From: Alphaproteobacteria bacterium
Lineage (GTDB): Bacteria > Pseudomonadota > Alphaproteobacteria > Rhodobacterales > Rhodobacteraceae
DNA length: 64,000 nucleotides
Assembly: GCA_030431825.1 (NCBI GenBank)
Contig: JAUIIJ010000009.1
Span: 1 to 64,000 of the forward strand
Direction: 5' to 3'
In this document: piece after piece, positions 1-9,770 of the stretch
Position numbering within the stretch: the first letter of the stretch is position 1
How the letters are laid out: every line of letters starts with the position of its first letter
Translations under genes and position numbers: made by a program
The notes under the pieces: model-generated
Told to the model about the DNA's origin: nothing
The model's input: only the letters and a program-made list of their open reading frames with translations
Database searches by the model: none

Positions 1-729
1 GTCCTGGCGGCCGGCGGACTCGGGCTCGTCAAAGTTGACGAAGATCGACAGCTGGTCCTGAAGGATACGCGCGGCGAAGGCCACGGCATCATCGGGGGTC
101 AGCGACCCGTCGGTTTCGATCTTCATGGTCAGCTTGTCATAGTCCAGGACCTGACCTTCGCGGGTCGGCTGCACGTCATAGCTGACCTTCTTGACGGGCG
201 AATAGATCGCATCGATCGGGATCAGACCGATGGGCGCGTCCTCGGGCTTGTTCTTCTCCGCCGAGACATACCCCTTGCCGGTATTGACGGTCAGTTCCAT
301 GAACAGATCGGCGCCGTCATCGAGGTGGCAGATCACGTGATCGCGATTCAACACTTCGATGCCGGCGGACTCCGAGATGTCGCCAGCGGTGACGACCGCG
401 GGGCCCTTGGCCTGGATCGACAGGCGCTTGGGGCCTTCGACTTCCATGCGCAGGCTGACGCCCTTGAGGTTCAGGATGATGTCGGTCACGTCCTCGCGGA
501 CACCGGCAACGCTCGAGAATTCGTGCAGAACGTTGTCGATCTGAACGCTGGTGATCGCTGCGCCCTGCAGGCTGCTCATCAGGATACGGCGAAGGGCATT
601 GCCCAGGGTCAGGCCGAAACCGCGTTCCAGCGGCTCGGCGACGACGGTCGCCTGACGCGCAGGATCGTTACCCGGCTTCACCTCCAGCTGGGTCGGTTTG
701 ATCAACTCTGCCCAATTCTTGTGGATCAT
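1..729 (-). CDS. rpoA: DNA-directed RNA polymerase subunit alpha (partial, runs off left edge)
   Basis: Minus-strand translation from ATG at 729 reads [58 protein letters not shown]..., typical RpoA N-terminus; follows rpsK. Confidence 0.97.
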   Translation of the reverse strand, partial: MIHKNWAELIKPTQLEVKPGNDPARQATVVAEPLERGFGLTLGNALRRILMSSLQGAAITSVQIDNVLHEFSSVAGVREDVTDIILNLKGVSLRMEVEGPKRLSIQAKGPAVVTAGDISESAGIEVLNRDHVICHLDDGADLFMELTVNTGKGYVSAEKNKPEDAPIGLIPIDAIYSPVKKVSYDVQPTREGQVLDYDKLTMKIETDGSLTPDDAVAFAARILQDQLSIFVNFDEPESAGRQD

Positions 730-844
730 GTGTCCCTCCATTCCTGCCTGTATCCCATGTCCAACTAGATACGGGCGCCCGAGGTTTAAAAATGACGAAC
801 TGGGGCCGTGCCATGACGCACCGCCCCAGCCAGATCGTGGGTAA

Positions 845-1234
845 TCAGACGCGGCGACGCTTTGGCGGACGGCAGCCGTTGTGCGCCATCGGGGTCACGT
901 CGCGGATCGAAGTGATGTTGAAACCAACAGCGGCCAGCGCGCGCAGGGCGCTCTCGCGGCCGGAACCAGGGCCCTGCACTTCGACTTCCAGCGTCTTGAC
1001 GCCGTGGTCCTGCGCCTTGCGGCCGGCATCTTCGGCAGCCATCTGAGCGGCATAGGGGGTCGACTTGCGCGAGCCCTTGAAGCCCATCGTGCCGGCCGAC
1101 GACCAGCTGATGGCATTGCCCTGAACGTCGGAGATCAGGATCTTGGTGTTGTTGAAGCTGCTGTTCACATGCGCCACACCGGCGGCGATGTTCTTGCGCT
1201 CTTTGCGCTTCATGCGTGTCTTGTCACGTGCCAT
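845..1234 (-). CDS. rpsK: 30S ribosomal protein S11
   Basis: [48 protein letters not shown]... Confidence 0.98.
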   Translation of the reverse strand: MARDKTRMKRKERKNIAAGVAHVNSSFNNTKILISDVQGNAISWSSAGTMGFKGSRKSTPYAAQMAAEDAGRKAQDHGVKTLEVEVQGPGSGRESALRALAAVGFNITSIRDVTPMAHNGCRPPKRRRV

Positions 1235-1249
1235 TGACTCAGAGCCCCC

Positions 1250-1618
1250 TTACTTCTTCTTGCCTGCGATGGCCTTTGCGGGGCCTTTGCGCGTGCGAGC
1301 GTTGGTGTGGGTCCGCTGACCGCGCACCGGCAGGTTGCGACGATGACGCAGACCGCGATAGCAGCCGAGGTCCATCAGGCGCTTGATGTTCATCTGCGTC
1401 TCACGGCGCAGGTCGCCTTCGACGGTCAGGTTGGCATCGATATATTCGCGGATCTGCAGGATCTCGCTATCGGTCAGTTCGTTGACGCGACGCGCCTGAT
1501 CGATGCCGACGCCTTCGCAGATCGACTTGGCGGTGGTGTTGCCAATTCCGGTGATGTAGGTGAGGGCGATCGGAACCCGCTTGGCAGTCGGGATATTTAC
1601 GCCGGCAATACGTGCCAC
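1250..1618 (-). CDS. rpsM: 30S ribosomal protein S13
   Basis: [39 protein letters not shown]...[13 protein letters not shown]. Confidence 0.98.
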   Translation of the reverse strand: MARIAGVNIPTAKRVPIALTYITGIGNTTAKSICEGVGIDQARRVNELTDSEILQIREYIDANLTVEGDLRRETQMNIKRLMDLGCYRGLRHRRNLPVRGQRTHTNARTRKGPAKAIAGKKK

Positions 1619-1774
1619 GTGTCACTTTCCTTTTCGTTGCGGGTCCGTAACGCCAGACCCTTTTTTCACAACGTCTGACCGTGGCAGTGTCGCCAGTGGG
1701 TCCGACATTTTCGAGGTGGTCATGCGGCAGGTGCGAATCCTGCACGCGCGAATGATTCCCTTGCGGGATGGGGG

Positions 1775-1803
1775 TGGTTAGGGCGTTTCCGAACGAGCGT
1801 CAA
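1775..1803 (-). promoter_or_regulatory. Candidate sigma70-type promoter for rpsM-rpsK-rpoA
   Basis: Minus strand TTGACG (1798-1803), 17-nt spacer, TAACCA (1775-1780) in the adk-rpsM intergenic region. Confidence 0.45.
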
Positions 1804-1859
1804 CCCCCGCGACAACAATCCGTCAGCACGCCGCCGGATGTTGCACTCCCGACCGGGTG

Positions 1860-2504
1860 TCAGGCATCCAGAACCGATGCGATGGAGGTTTGCACCTCGG
1901 CAATCTCGCCAAGGCCGTTCACCTTCGTCAGCTTGTCCTTGGCATAATAATAGCCAATCAGCGGCGAGGTCTTCTTGTAGTATTCCATCAGGCGCGTGCG
2001 CAGCGACTCTTCGTTGTCGTCGGCGCGGCGTCTGAAATCGGATGCACCGCAATGGCTGCATTTGCCGTCCGCCGGAATCGGTTTGGTGATGTCGTTGTAG
2101 ACCTCGCCACAGGCGCCACAGGTCGAGCGCGCGGTGATACGGGCCACAAGCGCCTCGTCGTCGACCTCCATCTCGATCACGGCGTTCAGCCCCTGCCCGG
2201 TTTCCGACAGCAACGTCCCGAGCGCGTCGGCCTGCGCCAGCGTGCGCGGGAAGCCGTCAAAGATGAAACCGCTCCCCTCGCTGGTTTCGAGCTTTTCGCG
2301 GATCAGGCCGATCACGATCTCGTCGGTGACCAACTCGCCGCGGGCCATCACCTCGGCAACCCGGTTGCCCATTTCGGTGCCGCTGTCCTTGGCTTCACGC
2401 AGCATGTCGCCGGTGCTGAGCTGCACCATGCCGCGGGCTTCGACCAGGTGACGGGCCTGTGTACCCTTGCCCGCGCCCGGCGGTCCCAACAATATGATAT
2501 TCAT
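1860..2504 (-). CDS. adk: Adenylate kinase (with Cys zinc-type LID)
   Basis: [22 protein letters not shown]...; [10 protein letters not shown]...CSHCGASDF. Confidence 0.97.
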   Translation of the reverse strand: MNIILLGPPGAGKGTQARHLVEARGMVQLSTGDMLREAKDSGTEMGNRVAEVMARGELVTDEIVIGLIREKLETSEGSGFIFDGFPRTLAQADALGTLLSETGQGLNAVIEMEVDDEALVARITARSTCGACGEVYNDITKPIPADGKCSHCGASDFRRRADDNEESLRTRLMEYYKKTSPLIGYYYAKDKLTKVNGLGEIAEVQTSIASVLDA

Positions 2505-3871
2505 CGACGCGCAGGTCCCCGCTTGCCCCGTTTCTTGCCACCGCTGCGTCCGCGCAGCTGCGACTTCTCGATCAGGCCTTCATACTGATGCGCCAGAAGA
2601 TGGCTCTGGGCCTGCTGGATCGTGTCCATGGTTACGCTGACAACGATCAGCAGAGAAGTCCCACCAAAGTAGAACGGAATGGCGAACTGCGCCCTCAGGA
2701 TTTCCGGAAGCAGACACACCGCCGCGAGATAGGCGGACCCCAGGACCAGAATCCGGTTCACGACATACTCGAGATATTCCGCCGTTTTCTTGCCGGGGCG
2801 GATACCCGGTACAAAGCCGTTCTGGTTCTTGAGATTGTCGGCCACGTCATCCGGTTTGAACGAAACGTTGAACGTATAGAAATAGGCAAAGAACACGATC
2901 ATCGAAACGAAGAACAGCAGATAGAGCGGCTGGCCCGGACCGAAATTCGCGAGCAGCCAGGACATCACCGGCCCGCTGGCGGAGCCCTGCGAGAAGGTCG
3001 AGATCGTCACCGGCAGCAGCAGCAGCGAACTGGCAAAGATCGCGGGGATCACACCGGCCGGGTTGACCTTGACCGGCAGGTGCGACGAACCGCCGTCATA
3101 GACCTTCATGCCGACCTGGCGGCGCGGGTACTGGATATGGATCTTGCGCAGCGCACGCTCCATGAAAACCACGAATGTGATGACGGCCATCACCATCACG
3201 ATCACGCCGACGATCACCGCCGGGCTGACCGCGCCGGACCGCCCGCTCGCGAGAAACTGCGCGATTGCGGCGGGGATCTCGGCAACGATGCCGACAAAGA
3301 TGATGAGGCTGATGCCATTGCCGATCCCCCGCGCGGTGATCTGCTCGCCCAGCCACATCAGGAACATCGTGCCCCCGACCAGGGTAATCATGGTGGACAG
3401 GCGGAAGAACATCCCCGGATCATGCGCGAGGTCGCCGGTCTCGAGCGACACGGCCAGACCATAGGCCTGCACCGTGGCCAACAGCACCGTACCGTAGCGG
3501 GTATACTGGTTGATCTTCTTGCGCCCCTGCTCGCCCTCTTTCTTGAGCTGCTCGAGCTGCGGCACCATCGCTGTCATCAGCTGAACGATGATCGAGGCGC
3601 TGATATAGGGCATGATACCCAGAGCAAAGATACCCATTCGGCCCAGCGCACCGCCGGTGAACATCGACACCATGCCGCCAATGCCCTGCCCGGCCTGTTC
3701 CATGAACTCGCGCAGCGCGATACCGTCGATCCCCGGCACCGGGATGAAGGTGCCAAGACGATAGACGATCAATAGACCGAGGGTGAACAGGATGCGGTTG
3801 CGAAGATCCGTTGCCTTGCCGAGCGCGGACCAACTCGTGTTTGCCGCCATTTGCTCTGCTGCTGATACCAT
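2501..3871 (-). CDS. secY: Preprotein translocase subunit SecY
   Basis: 456 aa multi-TM protein, [24 protein letters not shown]...; overlaps adk by 4 nt. Confidence 0.97.
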   Translation of the reverse strand: MVSAAEQMAANTSWSALGKATDLRNRILFTLGLLIVYRLGTFIPVPGIDGIALREFMEQAGQGIGGMVSMFTGGALGRMGIFALGIMPYISASIIVQLMTAMVPQLEQLKKEGEQGRKKINQYTRYGTVLLATVQAYGLAVSLETGDLAHDPGMFFRLSTMITLVGGTMFLMWLGEQITARGIGNGISLIIFVGIVAEIPAAIAQFLASGRSGAVSPAVIVGVIVMVMAVITFVVFMERALRKIHIQYPRRQVGMKVYDGGSSHLPVKVNPAGVIPAIFASSLLLLPVTISTFSQGSASGPVMSWLLANFGPGQPLYLLFFVSMIVFFAYFYTFNVSFKPDDVADNLKNQNGFVPGIRPGKKTAEYLEYVVNRILVLGSAYLAAVCLLPEILRAQFAIPFYFGGTSLLIVVSVTMDTIQQAQSHLLAHQYEGLIEKSQLRGRSGGKKRGKRGPARR

Positions 3872-3893
3872 GAATGGGGTCTCTTTTATGACA

Positions 3894-3929
3894 ACGCCGC
3901 CCTGGGCCGTTCTCCGGCTCGGGCGGCGT
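3894..3929. repeat. Intercistronic inverted repeat between rplO and secY
   Basis: ACGCCGCCC (3894-3902) / GGGCGGCGT (3921-3929), perfect 9-bp arms, GC-rich loop, no T-run after it. Confidence 0.55.
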
Positions 3930-3979
3930 CATGGAAAACTGAGGGATATGTAAGCGGCATAAGCGCCGCTCACAACCCG

Positions 3980-4453
3980 TTATTCTGCTGCAGTCGCTTT
4001 CGTGACCGTCAGAGAGCCGCCCGCTTTCTCGACCGCTTCGACGGCCGACTTGCTGGCACCGGTGACTTCCAGCGTCACCTTTGCGGTGATATCGCCCTTG
4101 GCCAGAACCCGGATGCCATCCAGCTTGCGGCGCACCAGACCGCTGGCAACCAGCGCGTCCTCGGTGATGGCGCTGCCCGCATCCAGCTTCTTGGCGTCGA
4201 TGAATTTCTGGATCAGGCCCAGGTTCACGACGGCAAAGGATTTGCGGTTCGGCTTGTTGAAGCCACGCTTGGGCAGGCGCTGATAGAGCGGCATCTGGCC
4301 GCCTTCGTACCCGTTGATCGCAACACCCGAACGGGATTTCTGACCCTTGATACCACGGCCACCGGTCTTGCCGGTGCCCGAACCCGGACCACGGCCGATG
4401 CGTTTGCGCTTCTTGGTTGCGCCTTCGTTGTCGCGCAGTTCATGCAATTTCAT
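3980..4453 (-). CDS. rplO: 50S ribosomal protein L15
   Basis: [43 protein letters not shown]... Confidence 0.98.
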   Translation of the reverse strand: MKLHELRDNEGATKKRKRIGRGPGSGTGKTGGRGIKGQKSRSGVAINGYEGGQMPLYQRLPKRGFNKPNRKSFAVVNLGLIQKFIDAKKLDAGSAITEDALVASGLVRRKLDGIRVLAKGDITAKVTLEVTGASKSAVEAVEKAGGSLTVTKATAAE

Positions 4454-4550
4454 GTCGCTTCTCCTTTTGCCGGAAATGACCCCCAGCGACGGGAGCGGTC
4501 AAACGCGGCGTTGATGTCTGAGTCGTGCGGACCGAACTGTCCACCGGGGG

Positions 4551-4579
4551 CGTATAGGCGAGGAGCGCAGATCGATCAA
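4551..4579 (-). promoter_or_regulatory. Candidate sigma70-type promoter upstream of rplO
   Basis: Minus strand TTGATC (4574-4579), 17-nt spacer, TATACG (4551-4556). Confidence 0.5.
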
Positions 4580-4662
4580 GACGCGAAGTGACGCAATCTT
4601 GCACGCAGTCATGTGTGGATTGAGTCGCCCCGATGCCGCCTGCACCCCGGGTGAACCATCGT

Positions 4663-4887
4663 TCAGAGCGGAACGATCTTGTTCGCTTCCGCTTCTGCCA
4701 GGTGCACGAAATCCGAGCGGCTCAGGCCGAGATCTCTCAGTTCCCGGTCATCCAGCCGGCGCAGTTCGGAATAGGCGCGGTCAAACGCCGCGCGCCGGGC
4801 ACGGGCGGTCCTGATCGCGGAAACCAGGCCGCGAATACGGCCCTTCAAGCCAAAGCCGCCGGTGGTGGAAGCCTGTACATATGCCAT
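4663..4887 (-). CDS. DUF1127 domain-containing small protein
   Basis: 74 aa, ...SELRRLDDRELRDLGLSRSDF... Confidence 0.85.
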   Translation of the reverse strand: MAYVQASTTGGFGLKGRIRGLVSAIRTARARRAAFDRAYSELRRLDDRELRDLGLSRSDFVHLAEAEANKIVPL

Positions 4888-5102
4888 GTTGATGGTCCTT
4901 CATGTTTGCGGCAGCCGAGGCCTGTGCCCGCTGCCGAGTCATCAGATCAACCGCACCTAAGAGGCGGCGGTCGCAATGACCATGCCCGGAACGGTCTTGC
5001 CGCCATGCAGCGAGCGCATGGCCCGGCCACGCGTCCGAGAATGGGTCTGGACGCCCGTTCAGGGCGCGCCTACGGTCGCCGCCACACAGGGGACAGAACG
5101 AT

Positions 5103-5969
5103 ATGGCAACCGGCAGCAACATCCGCACCTATTTCAACGGAACATGGCATGACGGCGACGTGCCGATCATGCGCGCCGCCGATCATGGCTCGTGGCTGGG
5201 CAGCAGCGTGTTTGATGGTGCCCGCATGGTGAATGGGCTGACACCGGACCTGCATGCGCATTGCGACCGTGTGAACCGGTCGGCGCGCGCCCTGATGCTG
5301 ACCCCGACGGTCAGCACCGAAGAGATGGTCGGGATCACCCGCGAAGGTCTTGCCGCCTATTCCGCCAACGCGGCCGTCTATATCCGTCCGATGTATTGGG
5401 GGATCGACGGCGATGTGACCGCGATCGTGCCGCAGGCGGACAAGACCGGTTTTGCCATCTGTCTCGAAGAAATCCCCCTCGCCCCGCCGAGCGCAACCGC
5501 GACCCTGACCCGCACCCGGTTTCGCCGCCCGGTGCTCGATGACGCGGTGGTCAACGCCAAGGCAGGATGCCTCTATCCCAACAATGCCCGGATGCTCGTC
5601 GAAGCGCGCAGCAAGGGGTTTTCGAATGCGCTGGTTGCCGACGCGATGGGCAACGTGGCGGAAACCGCAACCGCCAACATCTTCATGGTCCGCGACGGCG
5701 AGGTCTTTACGCCGGTTCCCAACGGCACGTTCCTTGCCGGGATCACCCGCGCCCGCCACATCAGTCACCTCAGGGCCGACGGGGTGCCGATCCACGAGAC
5801 CGTCCTCACCTTTGACGACTTCAATCAGGCGGACGAGGTCTTCATGACCGGCAACATGTCCAAGATCACGCCGGTCACCGCGCTTGACGACATTCAGTAT
5901 CAGACCGGCCCCGTATCCAAACGCCTGCGCGAGATGTACTGGGACTGGGCTGCGTCCGGGCATGGCTGA
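5103..5969 (+). CDS. ilvE: Branched-chain amino acid aminotransferase (class IV)
   Basis: MATGSNIRTYFNGTWHDGDVPIMRAADHGSWLGSSVFDGARM...; class IV aminotransferase fold. Confidence 0.85.
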   Translation: MATGSNIRTYFNGTWHDGDVPIMRAADHGSWLGSSVFDGARMVNGLTPDLHAHCDRVNRSARALMLTPTVSTEEMVGITREGLAAYSANAAVYIRPMYWGIDGDVTAIVPQADKTGFAICLEEIPLAPPSATATLTRTRFRRPVLDDAVVNAKAGCLYPNNARMLVEARSKGFSNALVADAMGNVAETATANIFMVRDGEVFTPVPNGTFLAGITRARHISHLRADGVPIHETVLTFDDFNQADEVFMTGNMSKITPVTALDDIQYQTGPVSKRLREMYWDWAASGHG

Positions 5970-6423
5970 CAGGCTGCGCGTTCTGTCTGGCGTAAACGGC
6001 GCGGAACTCGCCGCGCTGACCGAGCTGTGCATGCGGTCCAAGGCCCACTGGGGCTATGACGCCGATTTCATGGCCGCATGCCGCGACGCGCTGACCGTGC
6101 GGGCAACCGATCTGTGCGATGCGCTGGCTGTTATCGGCCCGCCGCAGGCGCCGTGCGCGATGGCTCAGGTGTCGACAAGAGGTGATTGCGCGATGCTGGA
6201 ACGGCTCTTCGTCGCGCCCGAGGCGATGGGTGCCGGACACGGGCGCAGCCTCTACCGCTGGGCGATCGCAACCGCGAGAGAACACGGCGCGCAAAAGTTG
6301 CACATAGAAGCGGACCCGGCCGCCAGGGGGTTTTATGAACGGATGGGGGCGACGCTCTGCGGCACGGCACCCTCGGGATCGATTCCCGACCGTCACCTGC
6401 CACTGCTGGTCCATGATATTTGA
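5962..6423 (+). CDS. GNAT family N-acetyltransferase
   Basis: In-frame ATG at 5962 overlaps ilvE end; ...LERLFVAPEAMGAGHGRSLYRWAIATAREHGAQKLHIEADPAARGFYERMGA. Confidence 0.85.
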   Translation: MADRLRVLSGVNGAELAALTELCMRSKAHWGYDADFMAACRDALTVRATDLCDALAVIGPPQAPCAMAQVSTRGDCAMLERLFVAPEAMGAGHGRSLYRWAIATAREHGAQKLHIEADPAARGFYERMGATLCGTAPSGSIPDRHLPLLVHDI

Positions 6424-6488
6424 TGTTACTGCGAGGTTGCCAGCCTGCCGTGTGCGCGGCATGATCGCGACCAAGGGAGAATGATGCG

Positions 6489-6944
6489 ATGCGCAAGTTT
6501 CTGGTGGTTCTGGATGACAGCCGCGAATGTCTGAACGCGATGCGTTTCGCAGCGATGCGCGCGTCGCATACCGGCGGCGGTGTGGCGATCCTGTCGGTGA
6601 TCCCGCCTGACGAGTTCAACCACTGGATCGGCGTCGGAGAAGTGATGCGCGAAGAGGCGCGCGAGCGTATTCATGCCCATTTCGAGGTGTTCGCCAAATG
6701 GATGCGCGACCGGCAGGGCATCGACCCCGAGCTGGTGATCCGCGAAGGCGAGGCGGTGGCCGAAATCATGGCGCAGGTCAAGGAAGACCCCGAGATCGGC
6801 GTGCTGGTTCTGGGGGCGGGCACCGACAAGAAGGGGCCCGGCCCGCTGGTGTCCCAGATGACCCGCTCCTCGGGGTCGCTGCCCATCCCCATCACCATCG
6901 TGCCCGGCGATCTGACCAAGGAAAAGCTCGAGGCGATCACCTGA
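6489..6944 (+). CDS. Universal stress protein
   Basis: MRKFLVVLDDSRECLNAMRFAAMRA...VLVLGAGTDKKGPG...IPITIVPGDL. Confidence 0.88.
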   Translation: MRKFLVVLDDSRECLNAMRFAAMRASHTGGGVAILSVIPPDEFNHWIGVGEVMREEARERIHAHFEVFAKWMRDRQGIDPELVIREGEAVAEIMAQVKEDPEIGVLVLGAGTDKKGPGPLVSQMTRSSGSLPIPITIVPGDLTKEKLEAIT

Positions 6945-6976
6945 GGCGCGCCGCATCCGGCGGTGCAAACAATCGA

Positions 6977-6993
6977 TTTAGAATCGTTCCAAA
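6977..6993. promoter_or_regulatory. Candidate Irr/ICE-like iron-responsive operator
   Basis: TTTAGAA-TCG-TTCCAAA, 7-3-7 inverted repeat with one mismatch, immediately upstream of candidate nfu promoter. Confidence 0.45.
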
Positions 6994-6995
6994 CC

Positions 6996-7024
6996 TTGAC
7001 TTGCCGCCGCCCGGGGCGCATATC
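6996..7024 (+). promoter_or_regulatory. Candidate promoter of nfu-like gene
   Basis: TTGACT-N17-CATATC, 26 bp before ATG 7050. Confidence 0.45.
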
Positions 7025-7049
7025 CAGAGCACGCAACCGGAGCCACGCC

Positions 7050-7613
7050 ATGTTCATCCAGACCGAATCCACCCCGAATCCCGCCACGTTGAAATTCCTG
7101 CCGGGTCAGACCGTCCTGGACGCTGGCACGGCTGATTTTCCGTCTGCTGAAAGTGCCGGGAAATCCCCGCTCGCACAGCGCATTTTCGCGGTGCAGGGTG
7201 TAACCGGTGTCTTCTTTGGCAATGACTTCGTGACCGTCACCAAGGAGGACGGCGTCGAATGGGATCATGTCAAGCCGGCGATCCTTGGCGCGGTGATGGA
7301 ACATTTCCAGTCCGGCCAGCCGGTGATCGACGATGGTGGCCAGGCGGCATCGGGCCATGCCGAACACAGTGGAGAAGACGCCGAGATCGTCAACCAGATC
7401 AAGGATTTGCTGGACAGCCGGGTGCGTCCGGCGGTTGCACAGGATGGCGGCGACATCACCTTTCACGGCTTCGATCGCGGCGTTGTCTACCTGCACATGC
7501 AAGGGGCCTGTGCCGGGTGTCCGTCCTCGACACTGACCCTGAAGATGGGCATCGAGAACCTGTTGCGCCACTACATTCCCGAAGTGACCGAGGTCCGTCC
7601 GGTTGCCGTCTGA
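7050..7613 (+). CDS. NifU/Nfu-family Fe-S cluster scaffold
   Basis: MFIQTESTPNPATLKFLPGQTVLD... Nfu N domain plus ...MQGACAGCPSSTLTLKMGIENLLRHYIPEV (CxxC). Confidence 0.93.
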   Translation: MFIQTESTPNPATLKFLPGQTVLDAGTADFPSAESAGKSPLAQRIFAVQGVTGVFFGNDFVTVTKEDGVEWDHVKPAILGAVMEHFQSGQPVIDDGGQAASGHAEHSGEDAEIVNQIKDLLDSRVRPAVAQDGGDITFHGFDRGVVYLHMQGACAGCPSSTLTLKMGIENLLRHYIPEVTEVRPVAV

Positions 7614-8202
7614 CGGGACATTTCTGGCATTCGATACGTCGGCCGCGCATTGCGCGGCCGCATTGCTGTCGGGCGGGCGGATCACCGTGGCCCGGCTGGA
7701 GACGATGCAGCGCGGACAGGCGGAACGGCTGATGCCGCTGCTGCACGAGGTCCTGGCGGATGGCGGTGTCGACTGGGCAGATCTGACCGCCATCGGCGTC
7801 GGCGTCGGTCCCGGCAATTTCACCGGCATTCGTATCGCGGTCTCTGCCGCGCGCGGACTCGCGCTCGGACTTGGCATTCCGGCGGTCGGCGTAAACGGCT
7901 GTCAGGCGCGCGGATGGCTGGCACCGAACAGCGTCGTGGCAATCCCCGCGCCGCGCGATCAGGTCTATCTCTGCAATGCCACCGATTCCTGCGCAGTGCC
8001 GCGCCTGATGCCACGCGCCGAGGCGGAAGCGATCACAGGCAGACCGCTCGATCCCCAAAGCAGCCCCGAAAGGCTCGCCGAAGCCATCGCGTGGATCACC
8101 GCGGCCAATTGGCAAACCACGATCGCGCCCCCTGCCCCGCTTTATGCCCGCGCGGCGGACGCGGCTCCGTCCAGCGACGTGCCGCCGGTGTTGCTGGATT
8201 GA
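7603..8202 (+). CDS. tsaB: tRNA threonylcarbamoyladenosine biosynthesis protein TsaB (TTG start)
   Basis: FLAFDTSAAHCAAALLSGG...LHEVLADGGVDWADLTAIGVGVGPGNFTGIRIAVSAARGLALGL. Confidence 0.9.
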   Translation: MPSDGTFLAFDTSAAHCAAALLSGGRITVARLETMQRGQAERLMPLLHEVLADGGVDWADLTAIGVGVGPGNFTGIRIAVSAARGLALGLGIPAVGVNGCQARGWLAPNSVVAIPAPRDQVYLCNATDSCAVPRLMPRAEAEAITGRPLDPQSSPERLAEAIAWITAANWQTTIAPPAPLYARAADAAPSSDVPPVLLD

Positions 8203-8621
8203 TCTCTCCCGGCGACATGGCCGCAACACATGCGGCCGCGTTCACCCAGGCCCGCCCGTGGAGCGCCGAGGAATTTGCCGCCCTGCTTGAGCAGCGCTTC
8301 TGCCATGTGGAGGGTGACCGCGACTGTTTCGCGCTGTTTCGTGTCATTGCGGACGAGGCGGAGTTGCTGACCATTGCGACCCATCCCCACGCGCTGCGGC
8401 AAGGCCGCGCGAAGGCCTGCATGTCGCGCTGGCATGAACGGGCGCAGGAGCTTGGCGCCACATATGCCGTTCTTGAGGTTGCAGCCGACAATGGACCCGC
8501 GCGTGCGCTCTATGCCGGCTGCGGCTATGTCCAGAGCGGGCGGCGCACGGGTTACTACCCGCGTCCTGACGCCGCGGCATGTGACGCGCTGATGATGACG
8601 TGCAACCTGTCCCGAGGTTAA
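8199..8621 (+). CDS. rimI: RimI-like ribosomal protein alanine N-acetyltransferase (TTG 8199 or ATG 8217 start)
   Basis: MAATHAAAFTQARPWSAEEFAALL...TIATHPHALRQGRAKACM...VLEVAADNGPARALYAGCGYVQSGRRTGYY; follows tsaB. Confidence 0.8.
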   Translation: MISPGDMAATHAAAFTQARPWSAEEFAALLEQRFCHVEGDRDCFALFRVIADEAELLTIATHPHALRQGRAKACMSRWHERAQELGATYAVLEVAADNGPARALYAGCGYVQSGRRTGYYPRPDAAACDALMMTCNLSRG

Positions 8622-8769
8622 CCCCCCAATCCGCCGGCGGACTCAGGAAAACGGTTGACCCGGTGTCGCGCCTGCGGCCTAAATTGTGACAGACACTCTA
8701 CGACACAAGAACCTGGGCCGGCAGGGTTTGATCTGATGGCCCCAAAATTTAAAAACCGGGAGATCCCAC

Positions 8770-9768
8770 ATGACCCTTATGAAATCCCTGATGGGGGCCG
8801 CTGCCACGCTCGCCCTGACCGCAGGCACAGCGCTGGCCGAGCCGGCGCTGATCTTCGACCTGGGCGGCAAGTTCGACAAATCGTTCAACGAAGCGGCCTT
8901 CAACGGCGCCTCCCGCTGGGCCGAGGAAACCGGAGAGTCCTTTCTTGAAATCGAACTTCAGTCCGATGCCCAGCGCGAACAGGCGCTGCGCCGCTTCGCC
9001 GAGGCCGGTGCCAACCCGGTCATAACGATGGGATTTGCCATGGCCGATCCGCTGAGCACCGTGGCACCCGATTATCCCGACACGAAATTCGTGGTGGTCG
9101 ATGTGAGCTGGCTTGACGTCGAGAACCTGCGCCAGGTCAGCTTTGCCGAACACGAAGGGTCCTACCTCGTCGGCATGATGGCGGCGATGGCGAGCAAGAC
9201 CGGCACCATCGGTTATATCGGCGGGATGGATGTGCCGCTGATCCGCCATTTCGGATGCGGCTACGCGCAGGGTGCCAAGGCGGTGAATCCGGACATCAAG
9301 ATCGTGGCGAACATGACCGGCACCACCCCGACCGCGTGGAATGACCCCGTCAAGGGCAGCGAACTGACCAAGGCGCAGATCAGCCAGGGCGCCGATGTGA
9401 TCTATGCCGCCGCGGGCGGCACCGGTGTCGGCGTGCTGCAAACCGCTGCCGACGAAGGCGTGCTGTCGATTGGTGTGGACAGCAACCAGAACCACCTGCA
9501 CCCGGGCAAGGTGCTGACCTCGATGCTCAAGCGGGTTGACGTCGCCGTCTATGAGGCGATGAAGGCCGGTGAAAACGTCGAAACCGGCGTGTTCACCATG
9601 GGGCTGGCCGAAAACGGTGTCGGATACGCGCTGGATGAAAACAACGCCGAACTGGTCACCGACGAGATGAAGGCCGCCGTCGACGACGCACGGCAGAAAA
9701 TCATCGACGGCGAGATCGACGTCGTCAGTTATTACGAAAACGACAGCTGCCCCGCCCTGAGCTTCTGA
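8770..9768 (+). CDS. BMP family ABC transporter substrate-binding protein
   Basis: Signal peptide then EPALIFDLGGKFDKSFNEAAFNGASRWAEETG...; start of ABC operon. Confidence 0.92.
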   Translation: MTLMKSLMGAAATLALTAGTALAEPALIFDLGGKFDKSFNEAAFNGASRWAEETGESFLEIELQSDAQREQALRRFAEAGANPVITMGFAMADPLSTVAPDYPDTKFVVVDVSWLDVENLRQVSFAEHEGSYLVGMMAAMASKTGTIGYIGGMDVPLIRHFGCGYAQGAKAVNPDIKIVANMTGTTPTAWNDPVKGSELTKAQISQGADVIYAAAGGTGVGVLQTAADEGVLSIGVDSNQNHLHPGKVLTSMLKRVDVAVYEAMKAGENVETGVFTMGLAENGVGYALDENNAELVTDEMKAAVDDARQKIIDGEIDVVSYYENDSCPALSF

Positions 9769-9770
9769 GC

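Noticed and set aside
1727-1743. tRNA T-arm-like hairpin GCAGG-TGCGAAT-CCTGC
   Set aside because: No matching acceptor stem, D-arm or anticodon arm at the expected distances; T-loop has a mismatch
2588-3775. 395-aa plus-strand ORF opposite secY
   Set aside because: Antisense to an unambiguous SecY gene; low-complexity D/H/R-rich translation typical of antisense frames in GC-rich DNA
8700-8769. Possible riboswitch/leader stem GGGCC...GGCCC before the BMP gene
   Set aside because: Only a 5-bp stem and no match to purine or other riboswitch cores I recognise
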